This document shows, piece by piece, positions 38,581 through 48,683 of a stretch of DNA of 64,000 bases. The DNA is from Bacillota bacterium (GTDB taxonomy: Bacteria; Bacillota; Clostridia; Peptostreptococcales; Anaerovoracaceae), in assembly GCA_030526355.1 (NCBI GenBank), contig JAUNDC010000004.1, positions 62,001 through 126,000 of the forward strand, written 5' to 3'. Every line of letters starts with the position of its first letter. The first letter of the stretch is position 1. The notes beneath the pieces are model-generated. The model made no database searches. It saw only the letters and a program-made list of their open reading frames with translations, and was not told where the DNA came from. The translations under genes were made by a program, and so were the position numbers.

Positions 38581-39756
38581 CTAGTGATGGAACAGTCTCA
38601 TGCCTGAGAAGTACATCACGATATCGTTCTCGTTGCAGCAGTTTATTACAATATCATCTCTCATCGAGCCTCCCGGCTGGGCAATGTATTTAACTCCGCT
38701 GCGGGCAGCTCTCTGAATATTATCATCAAACGGGAAGAATGCATCCGAGCCCAGCGCAACTCCGTCCATCTGTGACAGCCATTCCTTCTTTTCTTCTCTT
38801 GTGAGCGGTTCAGGCTTCTGAGTAAAGAATTTCTCCCACTGACCGTCTGCCAGCACATCCTCATAGTCATCGCTCATGTATACATCGATGGCGTTGTCTC
38901 TGTTTGGTCTTCCCACGTCTTCTCTGAAAGGCAGGTTCAGCACCTTAGGGCACTGTCTCAGCAGCCAGTTGTCTGCCTTCTGCCCTGCCAGCCTTGTACA
39001 GTGAATACGCGACTGCTGTCCTGCACCGATTCCGATCGCCTGTCCGCCTTTGGCGTAGCATACGGAATTTGACTGGGTGTATTTCAGAGTTATCAGAGCG
39101 ATGATAAGGTCACGCTTGGCTTCCTCTGAAATCTCCTTGTTTGCTGTCACGATTTCACCTAAGAACTCTTCATTGATCGGCATTTCATTTCTGCCCTGCT
39201 CGAAAGTGATTCCGAACACCTGCTTGCGTTCCTGCTGCTGCGGTTTATATTCAGGATCTATTTTAATAACGTTATAGTTTCCCTTTTTCTTGCTCTTGAG
39301 AATTTCCAGTGCTTCAGGTTCATATCCCGGAGCGATAACTCCATCAGATACTTCAGGCTTGATGAGCATTGCTGTTGCTACGTCGCATACATCCGACAGA
39401 GAAATGAAATCTCCGAAGGATGACATTCTGTCAGCGCCTCTTGCTCTGGCATAAGCGCATGCCAGAGGAGAAAGCTCAGCATCCTCGTCAACCCAGTATA
39501 TTTTTCTTTCCACGTCACTTAATGGGAGTCCTACTGCTGCGCCTGCAGGAGAAACGTGCTTGAAGGAGGTTGCTGCAGGGAGACCTGTTGCTTCCTTCAG
39601 TTCCTTTACAAGCTGCCATCCGTTGAAGGCATCCAAAAAGTTGATGTAACCTGGTCTGCCGTTCAGCACCTCGATAGGCAGCTCACCTTCCTCCACGAAA
39701 ATACGTGAAGGCTTCTGATTCGGGTTGCAGCCGTATTTCAATTCTAATTCTTTCAT
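38581..39756 (-). CDS. purH: stand-alone AICAR formyltransferase
   Basis: 391 residues corresponding only to the transformylase part of PurH; the N-terminal MGS-like IMP cyclohydrolase domain is missing. Active-site motifs SFKHVSPAGAA (Lys-His), QSRIHCTRLAG and GSDAFFPFDDNI are present. It transfers a formyl group from 10-formyl-THF to AICAR. The missing cyclisation activity is supplied by the PurO-type protein encoded 10 bases upstream. The symbol is used for function; it is a distinct, shorter family. Confidence 0.93.
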   Translation of the reverse strand: MKELELKYGCNPNQKPSRIFVEEGELPIEVLNGRPGYINFLDAFNGWQLVKELKEATGLPAATSFKHVSPAGAAVGLPLSDVERKIYWVDEDAELSPLACAYARARGADRMSSFGDFISLSDVCDVATAMLIKPEVSDGVIAPGYEPEALEILKSKKKGNYNVIKIDPEYKPQQQERKQVFGITFEQGRNEMPINEEFLGEIVTANKEISEEAKRDLIIALITLKYTQSNSVCYAKGGQAIGIGAGQQSRIHCTRLAGQKADNWLLRQCPKVLNLPFREDVGRPNRDNAIDVYMSDDYEDVLADGQWEKFFTQKPEPLTREEKKEWLSQMDGVALGSDAFFPFDDNIQRAARSGVKYIAQPGGSMRDDIVINCCNENDIVMYFSGMRLFHH

Positions 39757-39766
39757 TATCTATCTC

Positions 39767-40480
39767 CTATTTGTTCTTGTTTATGATTCTTGTTTCGTAT
39801 TCACCTGTTGCGATATCTATGTATCTGACAAACAGTGAAACCTTATTGTCTTCGTTCAGGTTTTCCCATACCAGCTGAGTGAACTCATCGATATCACCGG
39901 TAATATCTACCTTTTCAGGTTCCCCTTCAAAGCTCGGGAGCGGATTGCCATCACCCATATAAGTATGAATGAAGCGTCCTTCGCCTGCAGGACATCCTGG
40001 GTAAGCGAAAGTATTTCTAATGCAGTATTCAGGATTTCCGTCCTGGCTCTTGAGTATGGACATGGCGAAATCATATTTGCCGTCCTTCACGTTCATGATT
40101 CCTGAAATTCTAGGTGTATAGTTAGGCTCATCAGGCTCGAACTCGCGTGTTCTCAGAGATTCTTCAAAGGTTTTGCCCTCTGCCATAAGCTCATACACTG
40201 TATCTGTCTGATCTCCGTTTGTCACGATGGTTGTATCTCCCAGCACTCTTACCGGAGCATAGATAATAAGGCTTGGATCACTCAGCTTGCTGATATCAAA
40301 AGCCTCTGTCCTGATTCCCTGCTCATACTCCTTGAATACACGATTACGGCTGTTTACGCTTCTTCCCATAATGAAGTAAGCAGTTACTGCGTATCTACCG
40401 TCCTGAGAGCGACCGATTACGATTCCACGTCCCGGATATGAATTTTCACTTAATGTTGCTGCCAATGATTTAATTTTCAT
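39767..40480 (-). CDS. purO: archaeal-type IMP cyclohydrolase
   Basis: 237 residues, resembling the PurO/IMP cyclohydrolase family with an Ntn-hydrolase-like fold, first known from archaea (SENSYPGRGIVIG, IYAPVRVLGDTTIVTNGDQTDT, NYTPRISGI). It would close the ring of FAICAR to give IMP, the last step of the pathway. Two ATGs lie six bases apart right after the purF stop; the second is better spaced (9 bases) from GGGAG and was chosen. Placed between purF and the stand-alone AICAR transformylase. Confidence 0.88.
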   Translation of the reverse strand: MKIKSLAATLSENSYPGRGIVIGRSQDGRYAVTAYFIMGRSVNSRNRVFKEYEQGIRTEAFDISKLSDPSLIIYAPVRVLGDTTIVTNGDQTDTVYELMAEGKTFEESLRTREFEPDEPNYTPRISGIMNVKDGKYDFAMSILKSQDGNPEYCIRNTFAYPGCPAGEGRFIHTYMGDGNPLPSFEGEPEKVDITGDIDEFTQLVWENLNEDNKVSLFVRYIDIATGEYETRIINKNK

Positions 40481-40486
40481 GTGCAT

Positions 40487-41905
40487 TTACTCCCTTCCAT
40501 CCCAGCAATATGTGCAAAGCTTGCACTTATCTACTCCAATAGCTTCTATTGTATCTTCAAGGCGCTGGAATTTCAGACTGTCAAACTGAAGTCTCTTCCT
40601 GATTTCCTCAACCATTGCGGCATGCTTCTCTGAGTTGCTGTCTGCGTACTCTGCCAGCAGCTCTGCCGGAATATCATCGCCTTCGATTCCCTCCAGTGCG
40701 ATAATCACACGTCTTGTTATAAGCTCAAGGTCACTTACAGATCTCGAGAAATTGAGGAATTTACATCCGTACATAATCGGAGGGCATGCAGATCTGACAT
40801 GTATCTCCTTAGCTCCGTTATCAAGAAGGTATGATACGGTTTCCGAAAGCTGTGTTCCTCTTACTATGGAGTCATCGATAAGCACGAATTTCTTGTCCTT
40901 GATAATCTGGAATACAGGCACCAGCTTCATCTTGGCAATCAGGTTTCTTGCTTTCTGATTCTGCGGCATGAAGCTTCTCGGCCATGTTGGTGTATATTTG
41001 ATAAGAGGTCTCGCATAGCGGACTCTGGATTTGTTGGCATACCCGAGAGCATGAGCCGTACCGCTGTCAGGAACCCCTGCAACATAATCTACATCCATAT
41101 CTCCGTCACGCTCAGCCAGCAGCTCACCGTTGCGGTTTCTCATCAGCTCAACATTTCTGCCTTCATATATCGATGTGGTATATCCGAAATATGTCCACAG
41201 GAAAGCGCATATTCTCATGCCCTCCTGAGGCTCTCCCACAGTCTTCTCTTCATCTGGAGTAAGAAAAGCTATCTCCGCAGGCCCGAGTTCTCTTTTATAT
41301 TTATATCCGATGTTTATAAATGCAAAGGATTCAGATGCTGCGCAGTAGGCACCATCCTTCTGTCCGATGATAAGAGGTGTTCTGCCGTATTTATCCCTGG
41401 CAGCATACAGGCCATCCTTTGTAAGCACCAGCATTGTCACAGAACCATCTATTTTGCCCTGAGCTATCCTGATTCCGTCAACGATGTCTCTTCCTGTTGA
41501 TATAAGTGCAGCTACAAGCTCTGTGTTATTGATTTCTCCGTGACTCATCGCCATGAACTGACTTGGTCTGTCCTTGAGAAGCTCCTTGACGATAGCCTCC
41601 TTGTTGTTTATCCTGCCTACAGTTGTAATGGCAAAATCACCGTGTCTGCTGTAAACCGTCAGAGGCTGCGGGTCTCCATCGCTTATGGCACCTATACCCA
41701 TGTTACCCTTCATTTCTTCGATATCACTTTCGAACTTGCTTCTGAAAGGTGAGTTTTCTATATTGTGAATGGAACGATTGAATCCATCTTTTTCAAGTAC
41801 ACACATACCACCTCGCTTTGTGCCGAGATGTGAATGATAGTCAGTTCCAAAAAACAGATCCATTACACAATCGTTTTTTGAGGCAAAACCTATTACTCCA
41901 CCCAT
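40487..41905 (-). CDS. purF: amidophosphoribosyltransferase-like protein lacking the N-terminal catalytic cysteine
   Basis: 472 residues. The phosphoribosyltransferase half is intact: PRPP loop VLIDDSIVRGT at about 342-351 and a C-terminal cysteine cluster C461, C464, C467. The N-terminal glutaminase half starts MGGVIGFASKNDC, whereas normal PurF has Cys directly after Met (or after a short propeptide); here that place is Gly. I recall related MGG-type proteins in other anaerobes, so this is a family trait, not a sequencing error. It may use free ammonia, another nucleophile such as C13, or a partner glutaminase. Ends four bases from purO and starts at the purN stop. Confidence 0.88.
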   Translation of the reverse strand: MGGVIGFASKNDCVMDLFFGTDYHSHLGTKRGGMCVLEKDGFNRSIHNIENSPFRSKFESDIEEMKGNMGIGAISDGDPQPLTVYSRHGDFAITTVGRINNKEAIVKELLKDRPSQFMAMSHGEINNTELVAALISTGRDIVDGIRIAQGKIDGSVTMLVLTKDGLYAARDKYGRTPLIIGQKDGAYCAASESFAFINIGYKYKRELGPAEIAFLTPDEEKTVGEPQEGMRICAFLWTYFGYTTSIYEGRNVELMRNRNGELLAERDGDMDVDYVAGVPDSGTAHALGYANKSRVRYARPLIKYTPTWPRSFMPQNQKARNLIAKMKLVPVFQIIKDKKFVLIDDSIVRGTQLSETVSYLLDNGAKEIHVRSACPPIMYGCKFLNFSRSVSDLELITRRVIIALEGIEGDDIPAELLAEYADSNSEKHAAMVEEIRKRLQFDSLKFQRLEDTIEAIGVDKCKLCTYCWDGRE

Positions 41906-42489
41906 TATTCTTTTCCTTCCTTTTTTAAATTTTGTATTGCTATCTTCAGGCCTTCAGCCAAGATCACATGCTCGGTTTTAAGGACTCTGGCTGCCAGTTC
42001 CTCCGGAGTGTCCTCCTCCATCACCGGAACCTTCTCCTGAAGTATTATTTCTCCGGTATCCACACCTTCATCAACATAATGCACTGTTGCGCCGCTTTCC
42101 TTTTCTCCTGCTGCAATTACTGCATTATGCACTCTGATACCATAGAACCCTTTGCCGCAGAATTTAGGAATCAGCGAAGGATGTATATTTATGATCCTGT
42201 TGCGATATTTCTTTATTATTTCCGGAGAAAGCACTTTCATATATCCTGCCAGCACTATCATTTCGGCTCCACTTGCTTCAAGCTCCTCCAGCACCTGCGG
42301 CTGCTCCTTTGCCACAGCAGTTTCGATACCTGCCTTCGCCGCACGTTCCAGTGCATATGCACTTTCCTTGCTGGCAATTACCTTTACCAGTTCCACCTCC
42401 GGCAGACTGCCGTCGGCCACCTTGTCTATTATCGCCTGCAGATTTGTACCGCCGCCGGAAACAAGCACAGCAACTTTGGTCTTTTCCAT
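41905..42489 (-). CDS. purN: phosphoribosylglycinamide formyltransferase
   Basis: 194 residues; transfers the formyl group of 10-formyl-THF to GAR. N-terminal VAVLVSGGGTNLQAIID, the catalytic stretch RIINIHPSLIPKFCGKGFYG with Asn-His and the later GATVHYVDEGVDTGEIILQ are typical. Starts 18 bases after purM and its end overlaps purF by one base. Confidence 0.97.
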   Translation of the reverse strand: MEKTKVAVLVSGGGTNLQAIIDKVADGSLPEVELVKVIASKESAYALERAAKAGIETAVAKEQPQVLEELEASGAEMIVLAGYMKVLSPEIIKKYRNRIINIHPSLIPKFCGKGFYGIRVHNAVIAAGEKESGATVHYVDEGVDTGEIILQEKVPVMEEDTPEELAARVLKTEHVILAEGLKIAIQNLKKEGKE

Positions 42490-42507
42490 AAATCCTTCTG
42501 CCTTTCT

Positions 42508-43557
42508 CTAGTCCTGATAGTTGAGAATTACCTTTTCACCTTTATCTTCTACTATTTCACCGATGATATTCGCCGTTTCACCTGCTGTTCTCAATGCTTC
42601 AACCACTGAATCCGCATCGGCTGCATCCACTACCATCATCATTCCTACTCCCATATTGTAGGTCGAGAACATTTCTTTCCTGTCGATATTTCCGCATTTT
42701 TTGATATAAGGGAAAATCGGCGGAACTTCCCATGTGCCTACATCAATGGAAACTGCAGTTCCATCAGGCAGTATTCTAGGAATATTCTCATAGAATCCGC
42801 CGCCTGTGATGTGTACGATTCCTTTAACATCAAATTTCGGCAGAACCGCGTCACATGCGTTTGCGTAGATTTTTGTCGGGGTAAGCAGCGCTTCGCCAAG
42901 AGTCATTCCCAGCTCATCCACATAATCCTTCACATCCATCTGCATCTTGTCAAAAAATACCTTTCTTACCAGTGAATAGCCGTTGCTGTGGATACCGCTT
43001 GATGCGATTCCTACGATTTTATTGCCAACTGCAACCTTTTCCCCTGTTATAATTTTAGGCTTGTCCACAATGCCTACAGAGAAGCCTGCCATATCGTATT
43101 CGCCTTCGCTGTAAAAATCGGGCATTTCTGCAGTTTCTCCACCTACTAGAGCACTTCCGCCCTGTTTGCAGCCGTCTGCTATTCCCTTTACGATATCAGC
43201 GATTTTCTCAGCTTTTACCTTTCCTGTAGCGATATAGTCCAGGAAAAAGAGCGGCTTCGCACCCTGACAGAGCACATCGTTGACACACATTGCAACGCAG
43301 TCGACTCCCACTGTATCATGCTTGTCCATAAGGAAAGCGATCTTAAGCTTCGTGCCTACACCATCGGTTCCCGAAACCAGCACCGGCTGCTCCATACCTT
43401 TAACATCCAGATTAAACAGACTTCCAAAGCTGCCAAGCCCTGTAAGTACGTTTTCGTTAAATGTTCCTTTAACGTGCTCTTTCATCAGAGATACGGCTCT
43501 TTCGCCTTCTTTAGTATCAACGCCCGCATCCTTGTATGTAAGCTTTTTTTCTTCCAT
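42508..43557 (-). CDS. purM: phosphoribosylformylglycinamidine cyclo-ligase (AIR synthetase)
   Basis: 349 residues; ATP-dependent closure of the imidazole ring. Recognised by [47 protein letters not shown] and [11 protein letters not shown]. In the purine operon between purC and purN. Confidence 0.98.
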   Translation of the reverse strand: MEEKKLTYKDAGVDTKEGERAVSLMKEHVKGTFNENVLTGLGSFGSLFNLDVKGMEQPVLVSGTDGVGTKLKIAFLMDKHDTVGVDCVAMCVNDVLCQGAKPLFFLDYIATGKVKAEKIADIVKGIADGCKQGGSALVGGETAEMPDFYSEGEYDMAGFSVGIVDKPKIITGEKVAVGNKIVGIASSGIHSNGYSLVRKVFFDKMQMDVKDYVDELGMTLGEALLTPTKIYANACDAVLPKFDVKGIVHITGGGFYENIPRILPDGTAVSIDVGTWEVPPIFPYIKKCGNIDRKEMFSTYNMGVGMMMVVDAADADSVVEALRTAGETANIIGEIVEDKGEKVILNYQD

Positions 43558-43617
43558 TTTTCTCCTCCTGATGCCTGGCGGAGCCTGCTAAGACACCGCC
43601 GGCCGGTTTTGTCCTGT

Positions 43618-44325
43618 TTATTTTTCCGTTACTCTTCTTAACACCTCTGCATATGTTTCTTCAACATTTCCGAGATCTCTTCTGAATCTGTCCTTGTCCA
43701 TTTTCTCGTTTGTCTCAACATCCCAGAGTCTGCATGTATCAGGTGATATCTCATCTGCCAGGATAATCTCCCCATCGTAAAGGCCGAACTCTATCTTGAA
43801 GTCCACCAGCTTCAGTCCTTTTTCGAGGAAAAATTCCTTGAGTGTATCGTTGATGATAAATGCGTACTTTTTGATGGTTTCCAGCTGCTCCTCCGTAACT
43901 ATTTTAAGCGCCAGAGCATGGGATTCGCACATCAGCGGATCTCCCAGATCATCATTTTTATATGAGGTTTCAAACGATGGTCTGTCAAACACTATTCCTT
44001 CCTCGACGCCGTATCTCTTGGCGAATGAACCTGCAGAGATATTTCTCATTATTACCTCGAGCGGCACAATCTTAACTGCTTTTACCACTGTCTCTCTGTC
44101 GCTGAGCTGCTCCACGAAATGTGTCGGAACTCCTTTGGTTTCAAGTATCTGAAAAATGATGTTGCTCATGGTGTTGTTCACAACGCCTTTTCCTACGATC
44201 TGACCCTTTTTCACACCGTTAAATGCTGTTGCATCATCCTTATAGTCTACGATCAGCTTTTTAGGATCGTCTGTTTTAAATACTTTTTTCGCTTTTCCTT
44301 CATATAACTGCTCTAATTTACGCAT
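43618..44325 (-). CDS. purC: SAICAR synthetase
   Basis: 235 residues from the ATG at 44325 (AGGAGG eight bases upstream); a GTG nine bases earlier overlaps that site and was rejected. It joins aspartate to CAIR. Signature segments [31 protein letters not shown] and [10 protein letters not shown]...[15 protein letters not shown] are present. Its aspartate supply connects it to general amino acid metabolism. Confidence 0.98.
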   Translation of the reverse strand: MRKLEQLYEGKAKKVFKTDDPKKLIVDYKDDATAFNGVKKGQIVGKGVVNNTMSNIIFQILETKGVPTHFVEQLSDRETVVKAVKIVPLEVIMRNISAGSFAKRYGVEEGIVFDRPSFETSYKNDDLGDPLMCESHALALKIVTEEQLETIKKYAFIINDTLKEFFLEKGLKLVDFKIEFGLYDGEIILADEISPDTCRLWDVETNEKMDKDRFRRDLGNVEETYAEVLRRVTEK

Positions 44326-44360
44326 TGCTATCACCTCCTGTTACTCATGCGCAGTATTGT

Positions 44361-44846
44361 TTACTTTTCTGACTGGAATTCGGCATCCAAAGCTACGATG
44401 TCTTCTTCCTGCTGTTTTTTGAAATCCTTGACTGCCTGTCTCAGAGCTGGGTCTGCTGCTGCAAGCATCTGAACTGCCAGAATTGCTGCGTTCTCAGCGC
44501 CGTCTATTGCAACTGTTGCCACAGGCACTCCCTTTGGCATCTGCACTACGGAAAGGAGCGAGTCCAATCCGTCAAGGGTGCTGGATTTCATTGGTATTCC
44601 TATTACAGGCAGCGGCGTTGTTGCCGCCAGTACGCCTGCCAGGTGTGCTGCCTTGCCTGCTGCCGCTATGATACATCCGAAACCGTTTGCTTCTGCTTCA
44701 GCTGCAAACTTCTCCGCCTGCTTCGGAGTTCTGTGGGCCGATATAATTCTTGTTTCATATTCAACATTGAACTTTTCCAGCATTTTTTCCGCTTTCTGCA
44801 CTACAGGATAGTCGGATTTGCTGCCCATTATTATTGCTACTTTCAT
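44361..44846 (-). CDS. purE: N5-carboxyaminoimidazole ribonucleotide mutase
   Basis: 161 residues from the ATG at 44846. Typical PurE core IIMGSKSDYPVVQKAE, SAHRTPKQAEKFA and AAGKAAHLAGVLAATTPLPVIGIP. No purK lies in the window, so either purK is elsewhere or this is the class II enzyme that uses CO2 directly. Position two in the operon, after purL. Confidence 0.95.
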   Translation of the reverse strand: MKVAIIMGSKSDYPVVQKAEKMLEKFNVEYETRIISAHRTPKQAEKFAAEAEANGFGCIIAAAGKAAHLAGVLAATTPLPVIGIPMKSSTLDGLDSLLSVVQMPKGVPVATVAIDGAENAAILAVQMLAAADPALRQAVKDFKKQQEEDIVALDAEFQSEK

Positions 44847-44933
44847 GAACGTGAGTATTCCTTTCTCATTTTTTATCATCAATTAATGAAACCTCCAGCT
44901 GCCAGCTATGCCGGCAGCTCCGGTCACTCTTCA

Positions 44934-47900
44934 TTATTTAAAATATTTAACTCCGGATTCGAATATCTTCTGATCCTTCTCGCCAAGAACGTTCTTGTAA
45001 ACATTCTTTCCGATTCTCTCCGAATGTCCCATCTTACCGAACACTCTGCCATCAGGCGATGTGATACCTTCGATGGCCATAACCGAACCGTTAGGGTTGA
45101 ATGCTATATCCATCGATGGATTACCGTCAAAGTCGACATACTGTGTTGCAATCTGTCCGTTGGCTGCAAGTCTCGCTAGAGTTTCGTCGTCCGCGATAAA
45201 TCTTCCTTCCCCGTGTGATACAGGAATAGTGAATACATCTCCAGCTTCAACTCCTGCCAGCCATGGTGATTTAACAGATGTGATACCTGTTCTCACGAGG
45301 CATGATGCATGTCTGCCGATCTTATTGTATGTCAGCGTCGGGCTGTTTTCCGTCATATCAACGATTTTTCCTTCAGGTACCAGACCCAGCTTGATAAGAG
45401 CCTGGAAGCCGTTGCAGATGCCAAGCATCAATCCATCTCTGTTTTCGAGCAGGTCAGTTACCGCATCCTTGATTGCAGGGTTTCTGAATACTGCGGTAAT
45501 GAACTTGGCTGAACCGTCCGGCTCGTCTCCGCCTGAGAATCCGCCTGGAATCATGATAATCTGGCTTTCTCTTATCTTCTTCTCAAGCTCTCTGATAGAA
45601 TCCTCAAGCTGCACTGTTGTCAGGTTTCTGATGATATGAATATCAGCATCAGCCCCTGCTCTTCTGAAGGCTCTCGCTGAATCCACCTCGCAGTTTGTTC
45701 CCGGGAATGCAGGAATCACTACCTTAGGTCTTGCAATTCTAACTGCAGGTCCTGCTGCATTTCTTTCAGTATACAGACTTCTGCTTACTGCAGTTGTATC
45801 CTTCTTATCTCTGAAGTCTGCTGTTCTTACAGGGAATACACCTTCAACAGGCTCCTGCCATTTGGCTGTGATTTCAGCAACAGACTCAGCATCGCCGTTT
45901 ACGTTCAGCTTTCCATCTGCTGTGGTTGAGCCTATCACTACATATCCTGTGCCTGCCATCAGTGCATCCACATCCTCATCAGCAGCAACCTCGATTACCA
46001 GCGAACCATAAAGCGGTGCCAGAATGTCACCGTCCCACTTTACATCTGCTCCTATGCCATTGCCGACAACCATCTTGACCAGTGTTATATAAAGCCCGCC
46101 TCTGCCGATGGTATCTGCTGCCAGAAGCTTTCCTGCCGCTGCCAGCTCTCTCACCTTGAGGAGATTCTTCCTGAATACCTCAAAATCAATAATTCCGTCT
46201 TCATCAACCGTTGAAGTCAGCAGAACCAGTCTGCTTCCTTCCTGCTTGAACTCTGTCGATACGACATCGTCTGCATCTATGTCGGTAATTGCGAATGAAG
46301 TCAGTGTCGGAGGAACATCTATATCCATGAAGGTTCCCGACATACTGTCCTTGCCGCCGATAGCCGGAATCTCCAGCTCCTTCTGAACTCTGAGAGCTCC
46401 CAGCAGTGCAGCCATAGGCTTGCCCCATCTTGCCGCATTGGTTCCCAGCTTCTCGAAATACTCCTGGAAGGTAAGCCTGATTTTTCTGTAATCTCCACCC
46501 ATTGCCGCAATCTTGGCTGCCGAGTCAACAACCGCGTAAAGCGCACTGTGGAACGGGCTCTTTACAGCAAATTCAGGGTCGAAGCCGTATGCCATGATAG
46601 TCGCTGTTTCTGTTTCTCCGTTTACAACCGGAAGCTTGGCTGCCATTCCTGCTGCCGGCGAAAGCTGATATTTTCCGCCCAGAGGCATGAGAACCGTAGC
46701 TGCTCCTATTGTACTGTCGAATCTTTCGATAAGTCCCTTCTTGCTGCAGCAGTTAAGGTCTGTCAGCAGCTCTGCCTTTGTCTTTGTTTCATGGAAAAGC
46801 TCCGCAGGGGACGCTGTCACTTCGTTTGCGGCATATGCCTTGGCAAACTGCTGTGCTCCGTTGGTGTTGAGGAAGTCTCTGGAAAGATCCAGTATGCATT
46901 TTCCTCTCCAGTGCATCCTCACTCTGTTTGTATCTGTAACCTTGGCTACTGTTGTAGCTTCCAGATTTTCTTCGTCTGCATATTTGATGAATTCAGCTTC
47001 CTTGTCTGCATCAACGACTACTGCCATTCTCTCCTGAGATTCAGAAATTGCCAGCTCTGTTCCGTCAAGACCTTCGTATTTCTTTGGCACCAGATCAAGG
47101 TTGATTTCAAGGCCGTCAGCCAGTTCGCCGATGGCTACTGAAACGCCGCCTGCTCCGAAGTCGTTGCATCTCTTGATGAGGGTTGCAACTTCCTTTCTTC
47201 TGAACATTCTCTGAATATTTCTTTCTACAGGTGGATTTCCCTTCTGTACTTCAGCGCCACACTGCAGGATTGACTCCTCAGTGTGCTCTTTTGATGAGCC
47301 TGTTGCTCCGCCGCAGCCGTCACGACCTGTTCTTCCTCCGACGAGAATAATCACGTCCCCTTTTGCAGGAACCTTCCTGATAACATGGTCTGCCGGTGCT
47401 GCACCTACAACTGCTCCGATTTCCATTCTCTTGGCAACATAGTTTTCGTGGTATACTTCGTCAACGAGTCCTGTAGCCAGACCTATCTGGTTGCCGTATG
47501 AGCTGTAGCCTGCAGCTGCCTCCTGAGTGATCTTCCTCTGAGGGAGCTTGCCTGCCAGTGTTTCCTCGATAGGTCTTCTCGGATCTGCTGCACCGGTCAC
47601 TCTCATTGCCTGATAAACATATACTCTTCCTGAAAGCGGGTCTCTGATTGCTCCGCCAAGACATGTTGCAGCTCCGCCGAATGGTTCGATTTCTGTCGGA
47701 TGGTTGTGGGTCTCGTTCTTGAACATAACGAGCCAGTCTTCCTCCTTACCGTCTATTTTTGCCTTCACCTTGATGCTGCATGCATTGATTTCCTCTGATT
47801 CATCGAGATTGTCAACTTTACCGTGCTTTTTGAGATATTTAGCTCCGATGCATGCCATATCCATAAGGCAGAGATTCTTGTCTCTGTCACCGTATACATC

Positions 47901-48683
47901 CTTTCTCATAGCCATATACTGGTCAAAGGCTTCCTTGACGATTCTGCCGTAAGGGCTGTCTTCAAAGGTCACTTCCTCAAGTGTGGTATTGAAGGTAGTA
48001 TGTCTGCAGTGATCTGACCAGTAGGTATCTATAACCTTGAGCTCAGTGAGTGTCGGATCTCTGTCTTCATCCTCTGCATAATATTTCTGTACGAACTGAA
48101 TATCTGCAGGACTCATTGCAAAGCCCATTTCCTTTCTGTAATTTTCGAGAGCTGCCTCGTCCATGGTTCTGAAACCTGCGATGGCTGCCACATCCTTCGG
48201 TACTGTTGTTTCCATTTCCAGATTTTCAGGCTTCTCCGGAGCTGCAATCTGGGAATCTACAGGGTTCACGCAGTAGCTCTTTATTGTTTCCACCTGCTGT
48301 GGGCTGAGGTTTCCTTCGAGAATTATAACTCTGGCAAATTTAACTATTGCCTCTGCTTCAGCGTTCATTAGCTTGATGCACTGAGCTGCCGAATCGGCTC
48401 TCTGGTCGTACTGTCCCGGCAGATATTCAACTGCGAAAAAAATAGCAGAACCTAAATCTTCAGGCATCGTTTCTTCATACACGACGTCTATAGCCGGTTC
48501 TGCAAATACTGTAAGTTTAGCTGCTTCATATGTAGCATCATCTATTCCGTCAATATCATAGCGGTTAAGCACCCTTACACCTGCAAGCTCTTTAAGGTGA
48601 AGGTTCTCTCTGATGTCATTGAAGAGCGATGACGCTTCAACATCGAAGCCCTTTTTCTTTTCAACATAAATTCTTCTTACCAT
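44934..48683 (-). CDS. purL: phosphoribosylformylglycinamidine synthase, single-chain large form
   Basis: 1249 residues. Combines the PurL synthetase (two ATP-grasp-like PurM folds; FKNETHNHPTEIEPFGGAATCLGGAIRD, GKDSMSGTF) with a C-terminal class I glutaminase corresponding to PurQ (PGGFSGGDEPDG, nucleophile Cys in LGICNGFQ, SHGEGRF). So neither purQ nor purS is needed. First gene of the purine operon, preceded by an AAAGGA site and, about 200 bases upstream, by a PurR-type box pair. Confidence 0.97.
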   Translation of the reverse strand: MVRRIYVEKKKGFDVEASSLFNDIRENLHLKELAGVRVLNRYDIDGIDDATYEAAKLTVFAEPAIDVVYEETMPEDLGSAIFFAVEYLPGQYDQRADSAAQCIKLMNAEAEAIVKFARVIILEGNLSPQQVETIKSYCVNPVDSQIAAPEKPENLEMETTVPKDVAAIAGFRTMDEAALENYRKEMGFAMSPADIQFVQKYYAEDEDRDPTLTELKVIDTYWSDHCRHTTFNTTLEEVTFEDSPYGRIVKEAFDQYMAMRKDVYGDRDKNLCLMDMACIGAKYLKKHGKVDNLDESEEINACSIKVKAKIDGKEEDWLVMFKNETHNHPTEIEPFGGAATCLGGAIRDPLSGRVYVYQAMRVTGAADPRRPIEETLAGKLPQRKITQEAAAGYSSYGNQIGLATGLVDEVYHENYVAKRMEIGAVVGAAPADHVIRKVPAKGDVIILVGGRTGRDGCGGATGSSKEHTEESILQCGAEVQKGNPPVERNIQRMFRRKEVATLIKRCNDFGAGGVSVAIGELADGLEINLDLVPKKYEGLDGTELAISESQERMAVVVDADKEAEFIKYADEENLEATTVAKVTDTNRVRMHWRGKCILDLSRDFLNTNGAQQFAKAYAANEVTASPAELFHETKTKAELLTDLNCCSKKGLIERFDSTIGAATVLMPLGGKYQLSPAAGMAAKLPVVNGETETATIMAYGFDPEFAVKSPFHSALYAVVDSAAKIAAMGGDYRKIRLTFQEYFEKLGTNAARWGKPMAALLGALRVQKELEIPAIGGKDSMSGTFMDIDVPPTLTSFAITDIDADDVVSTEFKQEGSRLVLLTSTVDEDGIIDFEVFRKNLLKVRELAAAGKLLAADTIGRGGLYITLVKMVVGNGIGADVKWDGDILAPLYGSLVIEVAADEDVDALMAGTGYVVIGSTTADGKLNVNGDAESVAEITAKWQEPVEGVFPVRTADFRDKKDTTAVSRSLYTERNAAGPAVRIARPKVVIPAFPGTNCEVDSARAFRRAGADADIHIIRNLTTVQLEDSIRELEKKIRESQIIMIPGGFSGGDEPDGSAKFITAVFRNPAIKDAVTDLLENRDGLMLGICNGFQALIKLGLVPEGKIVDMTENSPTLTYNKIGRHASCLVRTGITSVKSPWLAGVEAGDVFTIPVSHGEGRFIADDETLARLAANGQIATQYVDFDGNPSMDIAFNPNGSVMAIEGITSPDGRVFGKMGHSERIGKNVYKNVLGEKDQKIFESGVKYFK

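Noticed and set aside
40487..41905. Frameshift or wrong start hiding the PurF cysteine
   Set aside because: No upstream in-frame start with a Cys follows the purN stop region, the ribosome binding site fits the MGG start, and the remainder of the glutaminase half is intact.
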